DNA of 64,000 nt from Poronia punctata (lineage: Eukaryota; Ascomycota; Sordariomycetes; Xylariales; Xylariaceae): positions 170,460-234,459 of the forward strand of contig MU401494.1 of the NCBI GenBank assembly GCA_022579005.1. The letters run 5' to 3'. A program made the translations under genes and the position numbers. This document shows, one piece after another, positions 9,001 through 18,352 of the stretch. The notes under the pieces are model-generated. The model was not told the origin of the DNA. It did not search any database and saw nothing but the letters and a program-made list of their open reading frames with translations. How positions within the stretch are numbered: position 1 is the stretch's first letter; the number at the start of each line of letters is the position of its first letter.

Positions 9001-11319
9001 CTGAATGATACGAGTTCGAAGGATAGGATTCGCTTTCGCAACGACATCAACCGCGTCTCGGAATCGAGGAGCGTCAAGGTCGTCCGGCAGTTCGTATTCG
9101 ATTGAAATCGTGTATGCACCGGGCTTCTTTATGCTCAGAGACATTAGACCCTCTTGGAGAGGAGTGGAAGGGTAAACATCCTCAATTTCGGACGGGTCGT
9201 CAAGGTGGCACTGTTCCATAGCGGAGGCGATGACTGCGGTGGGGTCATGGGACTGGGGAAGTAAAGAAAATGGTGGAACAGCTTTCGATTCATCCCGAGA
9301 GTCTTCTTGAAGACAGGCGGCCATATCTTCCAGACTGAGTGTTTCATATACGAGCCTCACTGGAAGATCAAGCCCCTCCCGCCGAGCCGCTCCAGCTAGC
9401 TTCATGGCGGATACGGAGTCGGCACCGAGATCAAAGAACTTATCATCTAGCCCAATCTCCTCAGCCATAATCCCCAGAACATTAGCCCAGAGATGCTGAA
9501 GGGCCTTCTCCTTGGGATTTTCAGGTTGTCGCTTGATAGTCTGACTTGGCAATGAGGTGGTGTATGACCGAAGTTGTGAGCGGCCAAGGTTTGCAGCCCA
9601 GGCACGCAGCTTTCGCCTGTCAACCTTGCCGCTCGGTGTTAGTGGCGTCGACAGCAGAGGTAGAAACAGGGTGGGAATCATCCATTTGGGCAGAGTATTG
9701 GACAACGTCTGTTGTACAAGACGTGCCCGTTCCCGGAATTCGTCGCTTGGCGCCATGAACGCTTCAGCAACAGGCGCAGCGTGGCTTTCCCCGCTCTCAT
9801 TGGCGTCTTGGATGAAAGCTGTCATCACCTCTGTGCCTTCCAGTTTGACGACGTCAACAACAAGTCCACGGACAGAGGGAAGGCACGACCGCAGATGATG
9901 CTCGACATCGTCAACTTCGAGTCGCTGGCCGTGGAACTTGACTTGGAGATCTTTGCGGCCGACATAGCAAAGGGAGCCATCTCTATTGGGGCTGTAATAT
10001 ACCAAATCTCCCGTCTTATAGAATTTGATTCCTGCTGAGGTTCTGTCAGATCGGTATTGCTTGTACCAACTAGGTGGATCGATGAAGGTCTTGGCGTTTC
10101 GTTGGGCATTATTAATGTAACCACGACCGACGGTGGGACCGTCCAAAAGCAGCTCGCCGACCTCACCAACCGGCATCAGCTGGTCGTGATTATCGGGATC
10201 AACAACCCAACAGGTGACACCGACGCCAACTCCCACATTCGTGTGGTCGATGTGATCATCTCCAGCAACAGTACAAAGTCGAGCAGTGCTGATGACTGCA
10301 CATTCACTCACACCGTAGTCGATGAACAGGTTGAGGCGTGGTGCCCATTTTCGAATGTCGTCGAGATGAACCGCCTCGCCACCCATAATGAAAGTCCGCA
10401 GGGACGGCACTTCGTCGGGATTGAGGATCCGCCCCACGGACGGCGTGATCACCATGAAATTGGGTCGAAGTCGCTGGATCGCACCTGAGACGTCGCTTGT
10501 CCGTTCTTCGTCAGATGGGATGCAAATACACCCTCCAACGATCATTGTCGTCAGAATATCGGCAATGCAAGCGTCGAATGCAAACGAGGAAAATTGAAAG
10601 GTCCTAGTGTCGGCATTTAGGCCGTGTACCTCGGCCTGATATGTTGCACTGGAGCAATAGGCCCTATGTTCGATTGTGACACCCTTGGGCGTTCCAGAAG
10701 TGCCCGACGTAAAAACGGCGTAGGCTGCGTTATGGGGTTGTCCAGCATCTTGGAAGACGGCTGGTGCGGTACTCTCGAGGTCGTCTCCCACCACTAGCAC
10801 ATCAGACACCAATTCTACAGCCTTTCCAGCCGTCCGACGCGATGCCACGATGCTATTAGCACCAAGAGTCCGGCAAATTTCCGTCAGCCGGCTCGTCGGG
10901 TGGGATGGGTCGAGAAGCACGAAGGCTCCTCCAGCCTTCAGTACTGCCAGCACAGCTACGGCGACCCATACGGACTTCTCCGAATATATGGGCACGTAGA
11001 CTTCGGGGCCTACTTTATGCTCAGCTAGCTGTAGGGCAAAAGATGAAGCGTATGATATCAGTTGCGCATAAGTCAACTGTCCGTCCCAAGCGTGTACGGC
11101 AGGGGCGTCAGGTTGCGATGCAGCGCGATCCTGGATCATCTTATGCACGCAGTTATCGACCGTATCCGGGATAAGTGAAGCGATCCGCTTCAGAAACGAC
11201 TCATCATCCAGGCCATGGTGGACCTCCGGGGTTGCTTCGGTCAGCAAAGGCAATGAAACGACGCGCATCTCGGCGCCCTTTTCCTTTGTGGGGAGTATCT
11301 GTACGGGCAAAGACTCCAT
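1..11319 (-). CDS. Multimodular nonribosomal peptide synthetase (partial, runs off left edge)
   Basis: Large cytosolic peptide synthetase. The ATG is at 11319-11317 and the frame stays open to base 1 (3,773 codons, no intron seen); every motif checked lies in this frame. Domain order with approximate residues: A1 (60-575), T1 (Ser635 in GADSVSAM), C1 (HHALCDG, first His about 830), A2 (1140-1640), T2 (Ser1712 in GGDSIAAM), E1 (HHLAIDNASW, first His about 1893, plus ESHGREPW), C2 (DHTVVDG, about 2361), A3 (2685-3188), T3 (Ser3254 in GGDSISAM), E2 (3300-3738), and the start of a further C domain (EDVYPC) at the edge. It starts with A-T and has no loading C domain. E1 implies a D-residue at position two. 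E2 has lost its His motif (see its own entry). Methyltransferase and exporter genes follow on the other strand. Product unknown; the C-terminus and release domain lie outside the window. Confidence 0.96.
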   Translation of the reverse strand, partial: MESLPVQILPTKEKGAEMRVVSLPLLTEATPEVHHGLDDESFLKRIASLIPDTVDNCVHKMIQDRAASQPDAPAVHAWDGQLTYAQLISYASSFALQLAEHKVGPEVYVPIYSEKSVWVAVAVLAVLKAGGAFVLLDPSHPTSRLTEICRTLGANSIVASRRTAGKAVELVSDVLVVGDDLESTAPAVFQDAGQPHNAAYAVFTSGTSGTPKGVTIEHRAYCSSATYQAEVHGLNADTRTFQFSSFAFDACIADILTTMIVGGCICIPSDEERTSDVSGAIQRLRPNFMVITPSVGRILNPDEVPSLRTFIMGGEAVHLDDIRKWAPRLNLFIDYGVSECAVISTARLCTVAGDDHIDHTNVGVGVGVTCWVVDPDNHDQLMPVGEVGELLLDGPTVGRGYINNAQRNAKTFIDPPSWYKQYRSDRTSAGIKFYKTGDLVYYSPNRDGSLCYVGRKDLQVKFHGQRLEVDDVEHHLRSCLPSVRGLVVDVVKLEGTEVMTAFIQDANESGESHAAPVAEAFMAPSDEFRERARLVQQTLSNTLPKWMIPTLFLPLLSTPLTPSGKVDRRKLRAWAANLGRSQLRSYTTSLPSQTIKRQPENPKEKALQHLWANVLGIMAEEIGLDDKFFDLGADSVSAMKLAGAARREGLDLPVRLVYETLSLEDMAACLQEDSRDESKAVPPFSLLPQSHDPTAVIASAMEQCHLDDPSEIEDVYPSTPLQEGLMSLSIKKPGAYTISIEYELPDDLDAPRFRDAVDVVAKANPILRTRIIQVNGALYSVVVQGNLSWASSSAELANADDFALGSTLTRPCLCEPSNPGDHYKFALTFHHALCDGWALPLLLKQVQAAYEGQQLASRPFAPFVEYTMQAKDSSEEFWKNKLTDLETAVFPALPSPAYIPTPTVKRTVGIPVNVRGGSQYSAPTRLKLAWSILISLYTDSSDTIFGVTVAGRGAPVLGIEEMTGPTIATVPCRLNVPSDATVAGALQLVQDESVDTMPFEQIGLQYISRLGPEPAAACGFQSLMVIQPEKEDAPTLFRAMRDLSSLDAFSTYAINLICYQTRDHLSIEATFDPNVIQETQFDRMMNQLGHIFQQLSLSNDGLRISDLDVTCAEDWAELRQSNRSLPEPVQVYAHGLVSQQVDIRPDAPAICAWDGDFTYSELDAHSSSLAAYLMEQGLGPEIFVPLLFEKSRWTTVAMLGVVKAGGAFILVDPSHPVQRLQAIGQEARAPFVITSERYADKACSLTPRTIVLGRDWNSAYKPDADIVVPNPALQPHHPIYAVFTSGSTGTPKGAVHSHISWTTSALANIATMFLGPESRIFQFAAYAFDISVSDNLLTLVAGGCICVPSNEDLQGGRLADSINDLRSNWAFTTPSVARIIDPVKVPTLKTLLVAGEPIPPEVVLQWAPHVHLLNAYGPAECAIVTTIQPQLRDPKDPNNIGFPSSAACWVVDPKNENRLAPIGTVGELFVESPIVSLGYLNNPERTAASFIFHDNSPSWLTNFRPGGSCRLYRTGDLVQRKPDGSLRYIGRKDTQVKLRGQRIELGEVEHYAKKCFADTVDVVADVIVPHEEGRAPFLAAFVSSKSEDLKVGMDGEVDVISGPTDRFRELSQKARAYLSASLPTYMVPEVFLPLRRLPFTRSRKVDRRMLRETCAGLSIDQIRSYTSEAGVTKRGPSTKAERKLQQIWAKVLKMQADSIGMDDNFFRIGGDSIAAMQVVAECAAAGFETSVPALFRLKTIGQLSLETEERHYVSASAVEPLYEKFSLSPIQKLFFETCSGTHNHFNQSRAFRLPKSVPLARLKDAVRWIVTNHSMLRARFVQSLDNGWEQIITDDIAHSYLDLQDRVPTTDEANQLFYKDQERLNIEHGPLVVSHIFDIDTDDSFFYLALTVHHLAIDNASWHIILTDLALLIHGEQEPLTPPMPYQAWCQLQASYAAKALHPSKVLPKFTPPDMSSYWAIEGRGNCWGDADDNGFELPADISRILLGPANDAFGTTTVEVLHAALLSAFVATFRDRSPPVIFSESHGREPWDPAIDVSRTVGWFSTVWPADVAVRPNDSFLDIVRKVKDGRRHVKNNGWEYLMSRYLHPEGAAVAHRDAPLEIVLDYDTGFSEDSSSVLQRFPLGDGERFQVSPQTGRFALIDIRAEVRSSKLCFGFTYNRHMQCPVSSIDQWIRNTRQYLESAASILTQQVPTFTISDFPLLAYSYDELDRFNDGIVARIKSRSWDVEDAYPCSPAQEGMLLSQAKVAGLYANRWFWPVKNQDGSAVDLTRLMNAWEKVLQKHPVLRSVFYEEPNGTGRHSQVVLRTPPMDICATLQTNDDPLSQLYHQVFEPAALSPPHRLTIFSSSSGEVACLFEVDHTVVDGLSLEVFLRDLRLAYDDRLEMSTVNAYRQYISWLANVPVDEAVKFWNKYLASVEPCLLPASSPSGALDPDLTSGETVQHKTLPHTLAFKQELADFCAHHGLTMASVFQLAWALVLRVYLNSSSACFGYMSAGRDIPIPGMHDAVGPFINLLICSIQLGSDRQILELLHTSQAEFVQSLEYQHLPLTEKIRAAKTSADDLFNTAMSVQKEMEQTTDGCSLEIGRVVPHGATEYDLLVNIAIHDVEINVLWAYNNTFLSDEHVENVADAFEQAVRTIMQDPYQTVGKASLYGKLHGDRLSGYQQQEYEPVDEFVDKLIERRCLSQPTALAVDAWDGAFTYEDLDVLSWYVAAELQRRAVGPNQLVPLYFERSRWTAVAMLGVVKAGAAVLLLDPSQPMERLRDFCRQAGATVVLASHSKKEGALDLATDVVVVDDDITGWELSMDPGKEQGRRLDDAVYAVFTSGSTGKPKAVILDHRNLASGITYHGKATLMDTETRTLQFSSYAFDAAIMEHLTTLGMGGCICIPSDMQRQDIAQAVAVLEANWAVLTPSVARVLNPADFPTLRTLMFGGEAVTRKEFDAWRCHVNLVLAYGPAECTIMSAGQYVSPDITDSRTLGRCCGSTGWVVSPDDPNQLLPLGAVGELLLEGPIVGRGYLNNLEKTAEAFIAPPTWLVKFRGTSPGRVYRTGDLVRYTDGGALQFISRKDHQVKLRGQRLELGEVETHLRSSFRGAGDAVVEVVKPAGDGARPMLVAFVCWRGPADSEGAQDDFPPPENDFLMQPNREFSAEAQNAEMEMAKSLPTYMIPVAYLPLSHMPYTTTGKLDRKKLRCAAGLLTPEQLDEYNSSAVSNEMPRTEFEAMLQGIWAKVLDKDPSSVGIHNNFFRLGGDSISAMQVSSQCRAAGVTVAVADIFRCKTISQLAILLQGPPTSEHASESTGEPFDLLPIQSLYFEVSPLGNLHFNESLLLRLTRPISGDALGRAIHDVVRSHSMLRARFSQNRQGRWVQSIVDDVAGSYSFTEHTISTTEAMDGIISSSQLTVDVQQGPILVADKMTVGHEQYLFIAAPRLVIDPMSWRIVVEDLEEYVNRGSISRAPSLPFPTWCSLQAQYATEHLDPEKARLDGGMPTAPTDYWGLDGKSNLVGDTLQASFSLDKETTTCLLESANGAFQTKPVELFQAALIDAFAQTFPDRSPATLWNRGHGREPWATNINISGTVGCFSTMWPMHVPTKGNNILDVIRRTKDQYRAAPSNGWAHYASLLHPKSQHLPALTHLTEITFDYSDRHGQVERPDSLFQRSAMPQTKVSASSDQLGRLSIFDVLAEVRGGRLCFDFHFNKFAAIYRPVRDWVKRSKETLVLIAEQVSIRPREFTLSDFPLMNFGYESLRKFLDRAAEENGVETHNIEDVYPC
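110..1430 (-). other. NRPS epimerization domain of module 3, catalytic motif degenerate
   Basis: Residues about 3300-3738. The fold signature is present (LVIDPMSWRIVV, RGHGREPW, TVGCFSTMWP), but the two histidines of HHxxxD are replaced by Pro3431-Arg3432, reading AAPRLVID. The second His is the catalytic base in epimerases, so this domain is probably inactive for epimerization. TVGWF is also changed to TVGCF. The frame is the same as in the rest of the protein, so a local frameshift does not explain the change. Confidence 0.8.
1760..3270 (-). other. NRPS adenylation domain A3
   Basis: Residues about 2685-3188. Core motifs are FTSGSTGKPKA (A3), LAYGPAEC (A5) and TTTGKLDRKKL (A10). Hand-derived specificity residues are D-A-M-L-M-G-A-I-M plus Lys, a hydrophobic pocket compatible with an aliphatic residue. 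That is inference only. Confidence 0.8.
4740..6060 (-). other. NRPS epimerization domain of module 2 (intact motifs)
   Basis: Residues about 1755-2195, directly after the second carrier domain. The motif HHLAIDNASWHIIL fits the epimerase form HHxxxDxxSWxIL rather than a condensation HHxxxDG motif. ESHGREPW and TVGWFSTVWP, also typical of epimerases, follow. It should convert the L-aminoacyl or peptidyl thioester to the D form before the next C domain accepts it. Confidence 0.85.
6400..7930 (-). other. NRPS adenylation domain A2
   Basis: Residues about 1140-1640. Core motif FTSGSTGTPKG (A3) and A5 NAYGPAEC are intact. Hand-derived specificity residues are D-I-S-T-L-A-A-I-V plus Lys; I cannot match this to a known substrate. 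It is followed by a carrier domain and an intact epimerase, so the residue it loads should be delivered in D form. Confidence 0.8.
9600..11130 (-). other. NRPS adenylation domain A1
   Basis: Residues about 60-575. Core motifs are FTSGTSGTPKG (A3) and TPSGKVDRRKL (A10). The A5 motif reads DYGVSEC instead of the usual AYGPxE. By hand alignment to GrsA-PheA the specificity residues read D-A-A-I-I-G-D-V-I plus the invariant Lys. An Asp at the position equivalent to 322 is unusual and could contact a polar or basic side chain. The substrate is not assigned; the alignment was made by eye. Confidence 0.8.
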
Positions 11320-14300
11320 TTTGGTAAGAAATTATTAAAAGACGTCAGTGGCGGGTGTAGTAGGGTGACCTATCGAGGCAAAGTATTAAGTGCGCAGAAG
11401 ACGTATCAAGGTACGATGGAATATATTAGTGCGCTGAGGATCAGGTCAGTATGTTTGTGAATTAAAGGTATTAGGTATTAGGCCGACGAAGGAGTACTCG
11501 TAGGTTTATGCCACACTTTAACAAGCGCAAGATGCATTCGCGGCTCAAAATATGTCTCTTCTCACGATCTTATACTGACGGCGGTTGCAAGAGCGATCGA
11601 CCGGCAAGCTAGCTCTACTCGATTTGGCATAGGCGAGTCCGACTGGAAAGGCACACTGAAAGTATGTGCAGAGCTGAAGACTATTGGCAATACTAGTACA
11701 TGTACGACAGAGTTCGTGACAGACGTCTGGTTGGGATCATCAAATTCCAAGGCGCCAAGACGTATAGGGTCCCGGGCCTCCAACGCCGTGCAACTTTAGA
11801 CCCTGTGCAGAAGTAAGGTCAACAAAACACCACACACCCCTAACCGCCTACTGTCCGCTTCATACTACTGCTATAACCGGCTAGCAATCTATATCTTAAA
11901 TAAAACGCTTAAGTCTTGGATTTCCTGGACTAGACTTGTCCATTTAGTAAATTAGTCATTTCTCTATTTATATACGTGTATGCACATTATATATTTTTCC
12001 AAATTTTTATAATTGCGCTGCAGCCTCTTAAGGTTGCCAACTATAGTAGTAGTTACTTAGTGGTGATAAGGGAGTGTGTAGTGTTATGTTAACCCCACTT
12101 CTGCCTGTGGCAGGATTTTTCCATAAGCTCATCTTCAAAAGGCCTAACCTAGTTTTCTTAATAGTGTCAAAAAGACCGGTGAGTTTCTTGGTATTGGAAG
12201 AAGTGCCTGGCATCCACGTACCGTGAAATATGGACGAACAAACAGATTGGTAGCGACCCCGGTCTGTACCACGATATTACCCATTATCCCGGAACGGAGG
12301 GGTGCGGCTATAGCCGTCCCCACATGGTCGCCGCATTGGCTACGCTATGTCCGACCTATGATGTCCCAGTACCTAACAGATACGTGGATACGGGCTACCA
12401 ATCCTGCAAGTACAGCTACTTACTTAACCTACAACTGATATTTACCGGCAGGCAGTGGGTGCTTCCTAACCTCCCTAACAACAATACCTATTATTCCCCT
12501 TACTTTGACGGGGACTTTACCTATTATGTACCTAGGTAATTAAGTAGGTACTTTGCAATGAGCAGTCCACATACTCGTAAGGACTGCGTTCTCCCACCAT
12601 GGCGTATTTGTATATATGGACTAAGGCCCATATTTCTCCGGTTTTAGTTAGGTACCTATATAAGAGGTACACATAGAGCTAGGCAAATAGGGCTTAGATA
12701 ATGAAGCTTCTAGGTTCTCTTAGTATATCAGGAATGGTAAAGTTCTATGGGAAAAGGCAGAAGGAAAGTAGCTTTGGCGTGTTTGGAATTGCAGTCCAAG
12801 GGGACCCATAAGTTACATTGCCGACAGGAAATATGGAGCTCAGCCTTTTTCCTCTTTCTTTGCCTTACCTCTGCCCCCAATGTTCTAATCGCCGTTATTA
12901 TGGTTCCAACTCTAGACAAATATCTATATCGAGTAATATTTCCAAACATACCAGGCACCGAGCAGCTGAAGCCATAAGCAGCAAGATCCAATGTTCCCTT
13001 GGATGGCAAGTGATAAGTCATCCCAACCGTACTGCGTGAGGGGTTGGAATATTGTTTGCATATCCAAAGTCTTAACGTAGGCAATATTACGTCTTGAGGC
13101 ATGTACGGGGATAGCTCCCAGATATACATAGTAAATATCTACCTACAACCAAGCTGATACACAAGGCAACGGGGTTACGGCGGCGACGACGACGGCGACG
13201 ACGAAGTGAAGTGAAAGGTAATGCCCGAGTAAGCCCAGCTAAGCAATCTACATGTGAAGGTGTATCCCGACCTTCTCCTTGGCACGTATCTCTTGGCATT
13301 GTGGTCTCCTTGTCTCTACCCATGTCCACACCTTTCTTTTCAACTTTTGCCCAAGGCAGATGCAGGATCGACGCATCCAGCGCTACAATAGGACTAAAAA
13401 CTCCGACGTCCTTAATATGGATCTCAAAAACTTCAGGCAATACTGGGCCCGAGGACAGTGAATTGTGAAGCTGAGAAAGTGATTCGTCTCTTTGCTATTC
13501 ATCACCTTATCGGAATCTGGCAGGCCAATCCGCAAAATGCCTGGTCAACTCGACCAAGCGAGTACGCTGATGGGCAAGTTCTGGCAGAAAATAAACCCTC
13601 GAGTACACCAAAGATGAGAGCTTATTCGATTCTCATTATGTCCATTGTGAAGGGTAACATCATGGTCCATGGTTTTATCATTTGCCTGTCTGGCTTACAG
13701 ATGAGAATCCGAACAGTATCTTGTGACGAGGTTTGCGTTTGTCCTCCTTCTACGTTGTACCTGCATCCGTAGTGGCATTAGAGATAATACACGATGCTTG
13801 GCAGGTAGTTGCAGATCTCAGCCCGCTCAGGCACCGGGCAGGCCGGGTTTCGTTTTCGATTTCGGCTTCATGATAAGCGCCGATGTGTCGATCTACAATT
13901 GCGATGGAATCTACCAGCCTCCGTAGATGTCTCCAAGGTCGTTTGCGGGGTTACATTCCCTGGTTTCGTAGGTGCTAGGATTGTGCGCTTACAAAATGGA
14001 TGTTGGTATACCCACTGTGTGGTCAATAATAATGCTCTTTAGACCCAAATCTACTCGTATATATGTGTAGGTTTAATCGGGAAATATCGTCACTGCTGGA
14101 AGAAAAGGAACAAGGTGAGAATAAAGCACATGGGTATTTTTGCTCTAGACTGCAGCTTTGCCCGAGGCGTGTGTGTTACTGCACTGCAGATCGCCTCATC
14201 TTCAAGTACGTGTAAATGCTTCAATACCTCGAGTCCTCGACGCCATGGATCGAAATAGATGCAGAAGCAATGCAGTGTAGGCGGTAGTACGAGTAGGTAG

Positions 14301-15352
14301 CGGATAGGCAGAGAATTCTCCCTGCAGCCCGGAATTCGGGCTGCAGCATTCAACATCAACAATCCGTCACGTCACTTACGAGTAGTTACCGTCTCATTGG
14401 CTTCTAATAATTACCTATTAAAAGGGACCAGGGGATCAGTGGGATATGCGTATGCGCCAATCCTGCCCAAATAGTCGAAGTGGGTTGGCATCGTCCTATC
14501 GGAGCGGAAGAGATACCGCTAGATACTAGTATGGAGTGAGATTAAGCTTAGTTCAGGCACGCGATGATTTCCTGCACGTTTGTGGAGTACCGGGCTACGC
14601 TAAGGGGTATGTACCCTACTGCATTTGCGTGTATACATGTACCTTTTCCCCTCCCCACTTTGGTATAGAAGCAGAAAACCCTACCGCGCGCCACACCGCC
14701 GGAGATGTACGTGTACGTGTACGCACTTAATCTCGAGCCATAACAATATGGTTTCCCGAGTACTTACCTAGTGAAAGGAGATACAAGTGGACTTATTGTC
14801 GTCAACCTACCAGTACACAACATACACACCGCGCTGTTAGCGACTTGGGCCACCCCTGTCACAGCTGTGACGGATTCTCCTCCGGGCTCTTTGAGCGCTT
14901 GCTCCAAGTTATGGTTTTGTATTCGCAAACAAAAGTACTTGTCGACTAAAATAAGGATACAGTCCATTCAATAATAGCCTACTGAGTTAGTTTTCAGCTC
15001 CGACTCTTTGCTGGAGGGGCCTTGGCGATGTACGTGTAGAGTTTTCATCGCATTGAGCCTCTAGTCCTCAATGTCTATCGAAAGAGGTATCCAGATACCT
15101 ACCTAATGGGAGGCCAATCAAGCGGCGGACTCGATGAAACTAGCATCAAGCTGTCGATGGCGACAACTTTTCGCATGGGAAAACACGGTCCGTGTAGATA
15201 GAGTTTAGTACTGTGGAATACTGGATACGCAGACATTGATATGAAATAACGTTCGCTGGTCGAGATGTAAAAAGCTTCAATCAGTCAACAAAACGTCTTA
15301 CCTAACAGTCCCAACATTCTCGGCACAGAAACCCCAGACCGTTACCGTCACA
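11320..15352. other. Divergent intergenic region between NRPS and methyltransferase
   Basis: About 4 kb without a convincing gene. Only short unrelated reading frames occur. The part near 11.85-12.05 kb is AT-rich. Several copies of the octamer TACTCGTA/TACGAGTA lie here (near 11497, 14051, 14288 and 14380). The promoters of both flanking genes must be inside this spacer. Confidence 0.6.
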
Positions 15353-16516
15353 ATGGCTCCTAGCGCCATCTTCGATGTCCCTCATATCTATGACATTAGG
15401 AATAGTTACGAGACCCTCGATCTCAAGGAAGAAATAACATTAGGGCTCCAGTCCCATCCACCCGTGCTCCCGTCGCTCTTACTCTGGAATGAACGTGGAC
15501 AGCACGCGTTCGACCGGCTCTCCCAGGTGCCCAGTTACTATCCCTTCCACGGCGAACTCGATGTCCTGAACCGTCATGGTCCTCAGATAGGAGGCCACAT
15601 TCCTTCTGACGCGCTTCTAGTCGAGCTCGGGTGCGGGTAAGTAGAATCTACTATATGGTTGAACAGCACATGCCTCGAGGGCTAACATGACCACCTAAAG
15701 GGCCATCCGTAAAACCAAATGTATCCTTTCCGGCTTCCAGCGTGAACAGAAGCCTGTGCATTATTATGCGTTGGACGTGTCGCGACAAAGCCTCGAATCC
15801 AGCCTGATGGAACTCCGCAAGGTTTTCAAAAACTCCCCTTACATCACAATAACGGGTCTTCTCGGCACATACGACGACTGCATCTCTTGGCTCTCCGATC
15901 TCAAACACCCCCGCGGAGAGGGCTCGGTGACAATCATGTGGCTGGGCAACAGCATCGCCAACGTCGGAAGCAGAGAGGAAGCCAGCCTCTTCCTAGAACG
16001 ATTCGGAGACGCCTGCCGGCAATCGAAACTGGCCTGCCGTTTCCTCCTATCGACTGACATATGTCAAAAAGACGACAAGGTCTGCCAGGCTTACGATCAC
16101 AGGACTCCCGAGTTTCGCGAATTCATTTTAAACTCGTTAGATGCTGCAAACTTGGCGCTTGGCCACGACGCCTTCTCGGTCGACGACTGGGAGCCGGATA
16201 GTTTCCTCGACGACCGCGAGCGCAATTCCCGCTTTTTTGTGAAACCTTGCCGCGATGTACTGGTGCGTTTGGAATCAGAGAGCACGGGCCAGACTACGGT
16301 GGAGATCCGAAAGGGTGAGCGGGTCCAGGTTATCACGAGCGGAAAGTGGAGCGAAGACTCGATGGCCGATATCTGTGACCGTGCCGGGTTCGACATCAAC
16401 CAGACATGGAAAGATGAATACGGAGACTACTGTAAGTTGGAGACGGCCGATTTTCCCCTACTAGGTAAACACAAGCACTGACACGTCTAGGTATATTTCT
16501 GTTGCAAATGCGATAG
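15353..16516 (+). CDS. EasF/EgtD-like SAM-dependent N-methyltransferase
   Basis: Predicted three-exon gene: exons 15353-15636, 15701-16431 and 16491-16516 (346 aa). Both introns have GTAAGT donors; intron 1 has a GCTAAC branch site. Joining exons 1 and 2 restores the SAM-binding VELGCG motif (residues 90-95) followed by AIRKT and YYALDVS, as in the family of the ergot-alkaloid N-methyltransferase EasF/FgaMT and the methyltransferase half of ergothioneine enzymes. Splicing the last intron gives a short C-terminus (CIFLLQMR) like family ends. There is no EgtB or sulfatase-like domain, so this is not an ergothioneine synthase. Members methylate amine nitrogens of amino acids or alkaloids. Beside the NRPS it may supply an N-methylated building block or tailor the product. 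Family sure; substrate unknown. Confidence 0.9.
15637..15700 (+). other. Intron 1 of the methyltransferase gene
   Basis: 64 bp, GTAAGT donor, GCTAAC branch site 20 bases before the AAG acceptor. It splits the Gly codon that completes VELGCG. Confidence 0.85.
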
Positions 16517-18352
16517 ATCCATCAATAGCCTCGACACCCAAGGACTAAGTTACTAACGGAGGGGGGAATTGATCTTGGAGGATGGTCGGGACGGTCGCGG
16601 CAATCAACGATCATGATGATAATATCGCCAAAACGCCATGATGAAAACGATATATAGTACCTACTTATAAAATACTCATGTGATAAAGACTTTACAATTA
16701 TCTAATTCTCTGTGTTCAGATTCTCGACTTAGCGGGGTAGAAGGTGTAGGAAATGCTGTTAACGAAATGCTGCGCGTCTCCTATTAAAAACTCTTTCTAC
16801 TATGATATCTAAGAATTTTTAAGAAATATTGGCTTAGTTCCCTGCGTAATTAGTCATGATGTCAGAAATAAAAGAAAAAAAAACATTCAGCCCAATGGTG
16901 GTCGCCGCAACTGATTTCAATTCAATTCGTTGCCGATACTTGAACTAGCAATACAGGGGGACACAATGCTGATCCTTACAGGCTTAATACTACACAATAC
17001 AACGTACTCGTAGGTACATAGGTTATTAACTCCGTATCATTACATTTGAGGTTTAGGTGATTACTAGATCGATAGTTCCAGGTCGGCCCTTGAGCCCCAT
17101 CGCCCCACAACGCGGCAGATTTATTAGCTCCCGCCCCTCGGGACAGGCGAGGCCCCCAAGGTTCGTGTGGCCCGCAATTTCCATCTCGCGCCTTTCACTA
17201 ACCAGCTCTACACGCTAATCCCAAATAGAGCAGGCTCGTATATCCTGACCGCCTTTCTAAAACATAAACCTACGTTGCATACTTAATGCACCTCTTGAGG
17301 TATCTCCTACTGGCGCCGGCCCCTTTTCAAGGCTTGACCATCCCGATTAGGCGATTCCCGACATTCATTAGCCTCCTATCTCCTTACTACAAATACATGT
17401 CTTTACGAGTTATTTAAATTATTTATCTACAAGTCCTGACCATGCTGCTGGAATGCTCCGTAGGTTAGATTGCGAGGACAGATCAAGGGCAGGGTTTTTT
17501 GAGAATTAAACACGTGGACCGTACAAATCTATCATCCCACCGAATCTTGGTAGGTACTTGCCATCAATAATATGCTGCCCAGGACTCGTAGATACCTGAT
17601 GTAGCTTGGATATTCCTCCTTTAGCACATAGTGTAAGGCGCGATTCCTGTCCCGAGTTTTACCTCGGCATCACTTCGAACATATATTCTGGGTAGTGGTT
17701 TCAATAGGCAGTTATACCTACAGAAAATGGACAATACTAATTACACAAAGTGCGGCGCGCATCTGTAAAGCTTTGCAAATCTAACCTACAAGTAAGTATC
17801 TACGAGGAGGAGTGCATGGAAAGGTACGGGTTTGACAAAAACAGCTAGGGAGTCTTGTGCCCAAATTCAATTGGTTTGTTTTACTCCGAAACCAGATTAC
17901 AGGTGCATGTACGGGAGTGGGAGCGTGGGACGCCAAGGGATTTAGTGCCCCTATACGAGTAGTTCCTCTCCAACCTTAGCAGACACATTTGTAGCAAGTA
18001 CCTAACAATTTCCCACTACACGTACTCGAAGGTAAGGTAGGTACGTAAGTACCTAGATCGGTACTCCGTACCTGTTTATGAGGTCAGAAAGATATGATAG
18101 GCTCTCACGAGAGCTTTGACGCACAGTCTCGGCATCGTCACACAGACTGGCAGCTAGCTACCTCCTAACCTAGTTGAGTGATCCCTCCCAAGTCACACCC
18201 TCTCAAGTTTCTTTCAAAACATTCGAACTCTCTTCTTGTCCACATCGCAAACCGGCGCATTACAGTTCGCGCGGAACAATCTTGATGAGTTTCTTTCTGT
18301 ATTAGAATCTCTCGATAGTCTCTGAGGACGTGTTGGCCTTTTATTCCTGGCC
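16517..18352. other. Intergenic spacer, methyltransferase to MFS exporter
   Basis: 1.8 kb with no supported gene. It contains AT-rich stretches (16.6-16.9 kb) and scattered TACTCGTA-type octamers (near 17003 and 17952). It should hold the methyltransferase terminator and the exporter promoter. Confidence 0.6.

Noticed and set aside
12728..13440. Several frames of 70-133 aa on both strands
   Set aside because: They overlap each other, have no domain, no convincing introns and an Arg-run from a (CGN)n stretch.
15353..16516. Ergothioneine synthase (Egt1)
   Set aside because: The methyltransferase part is similar, but the second catalytic half of Egt1 is missing and the C-terminus is complete.
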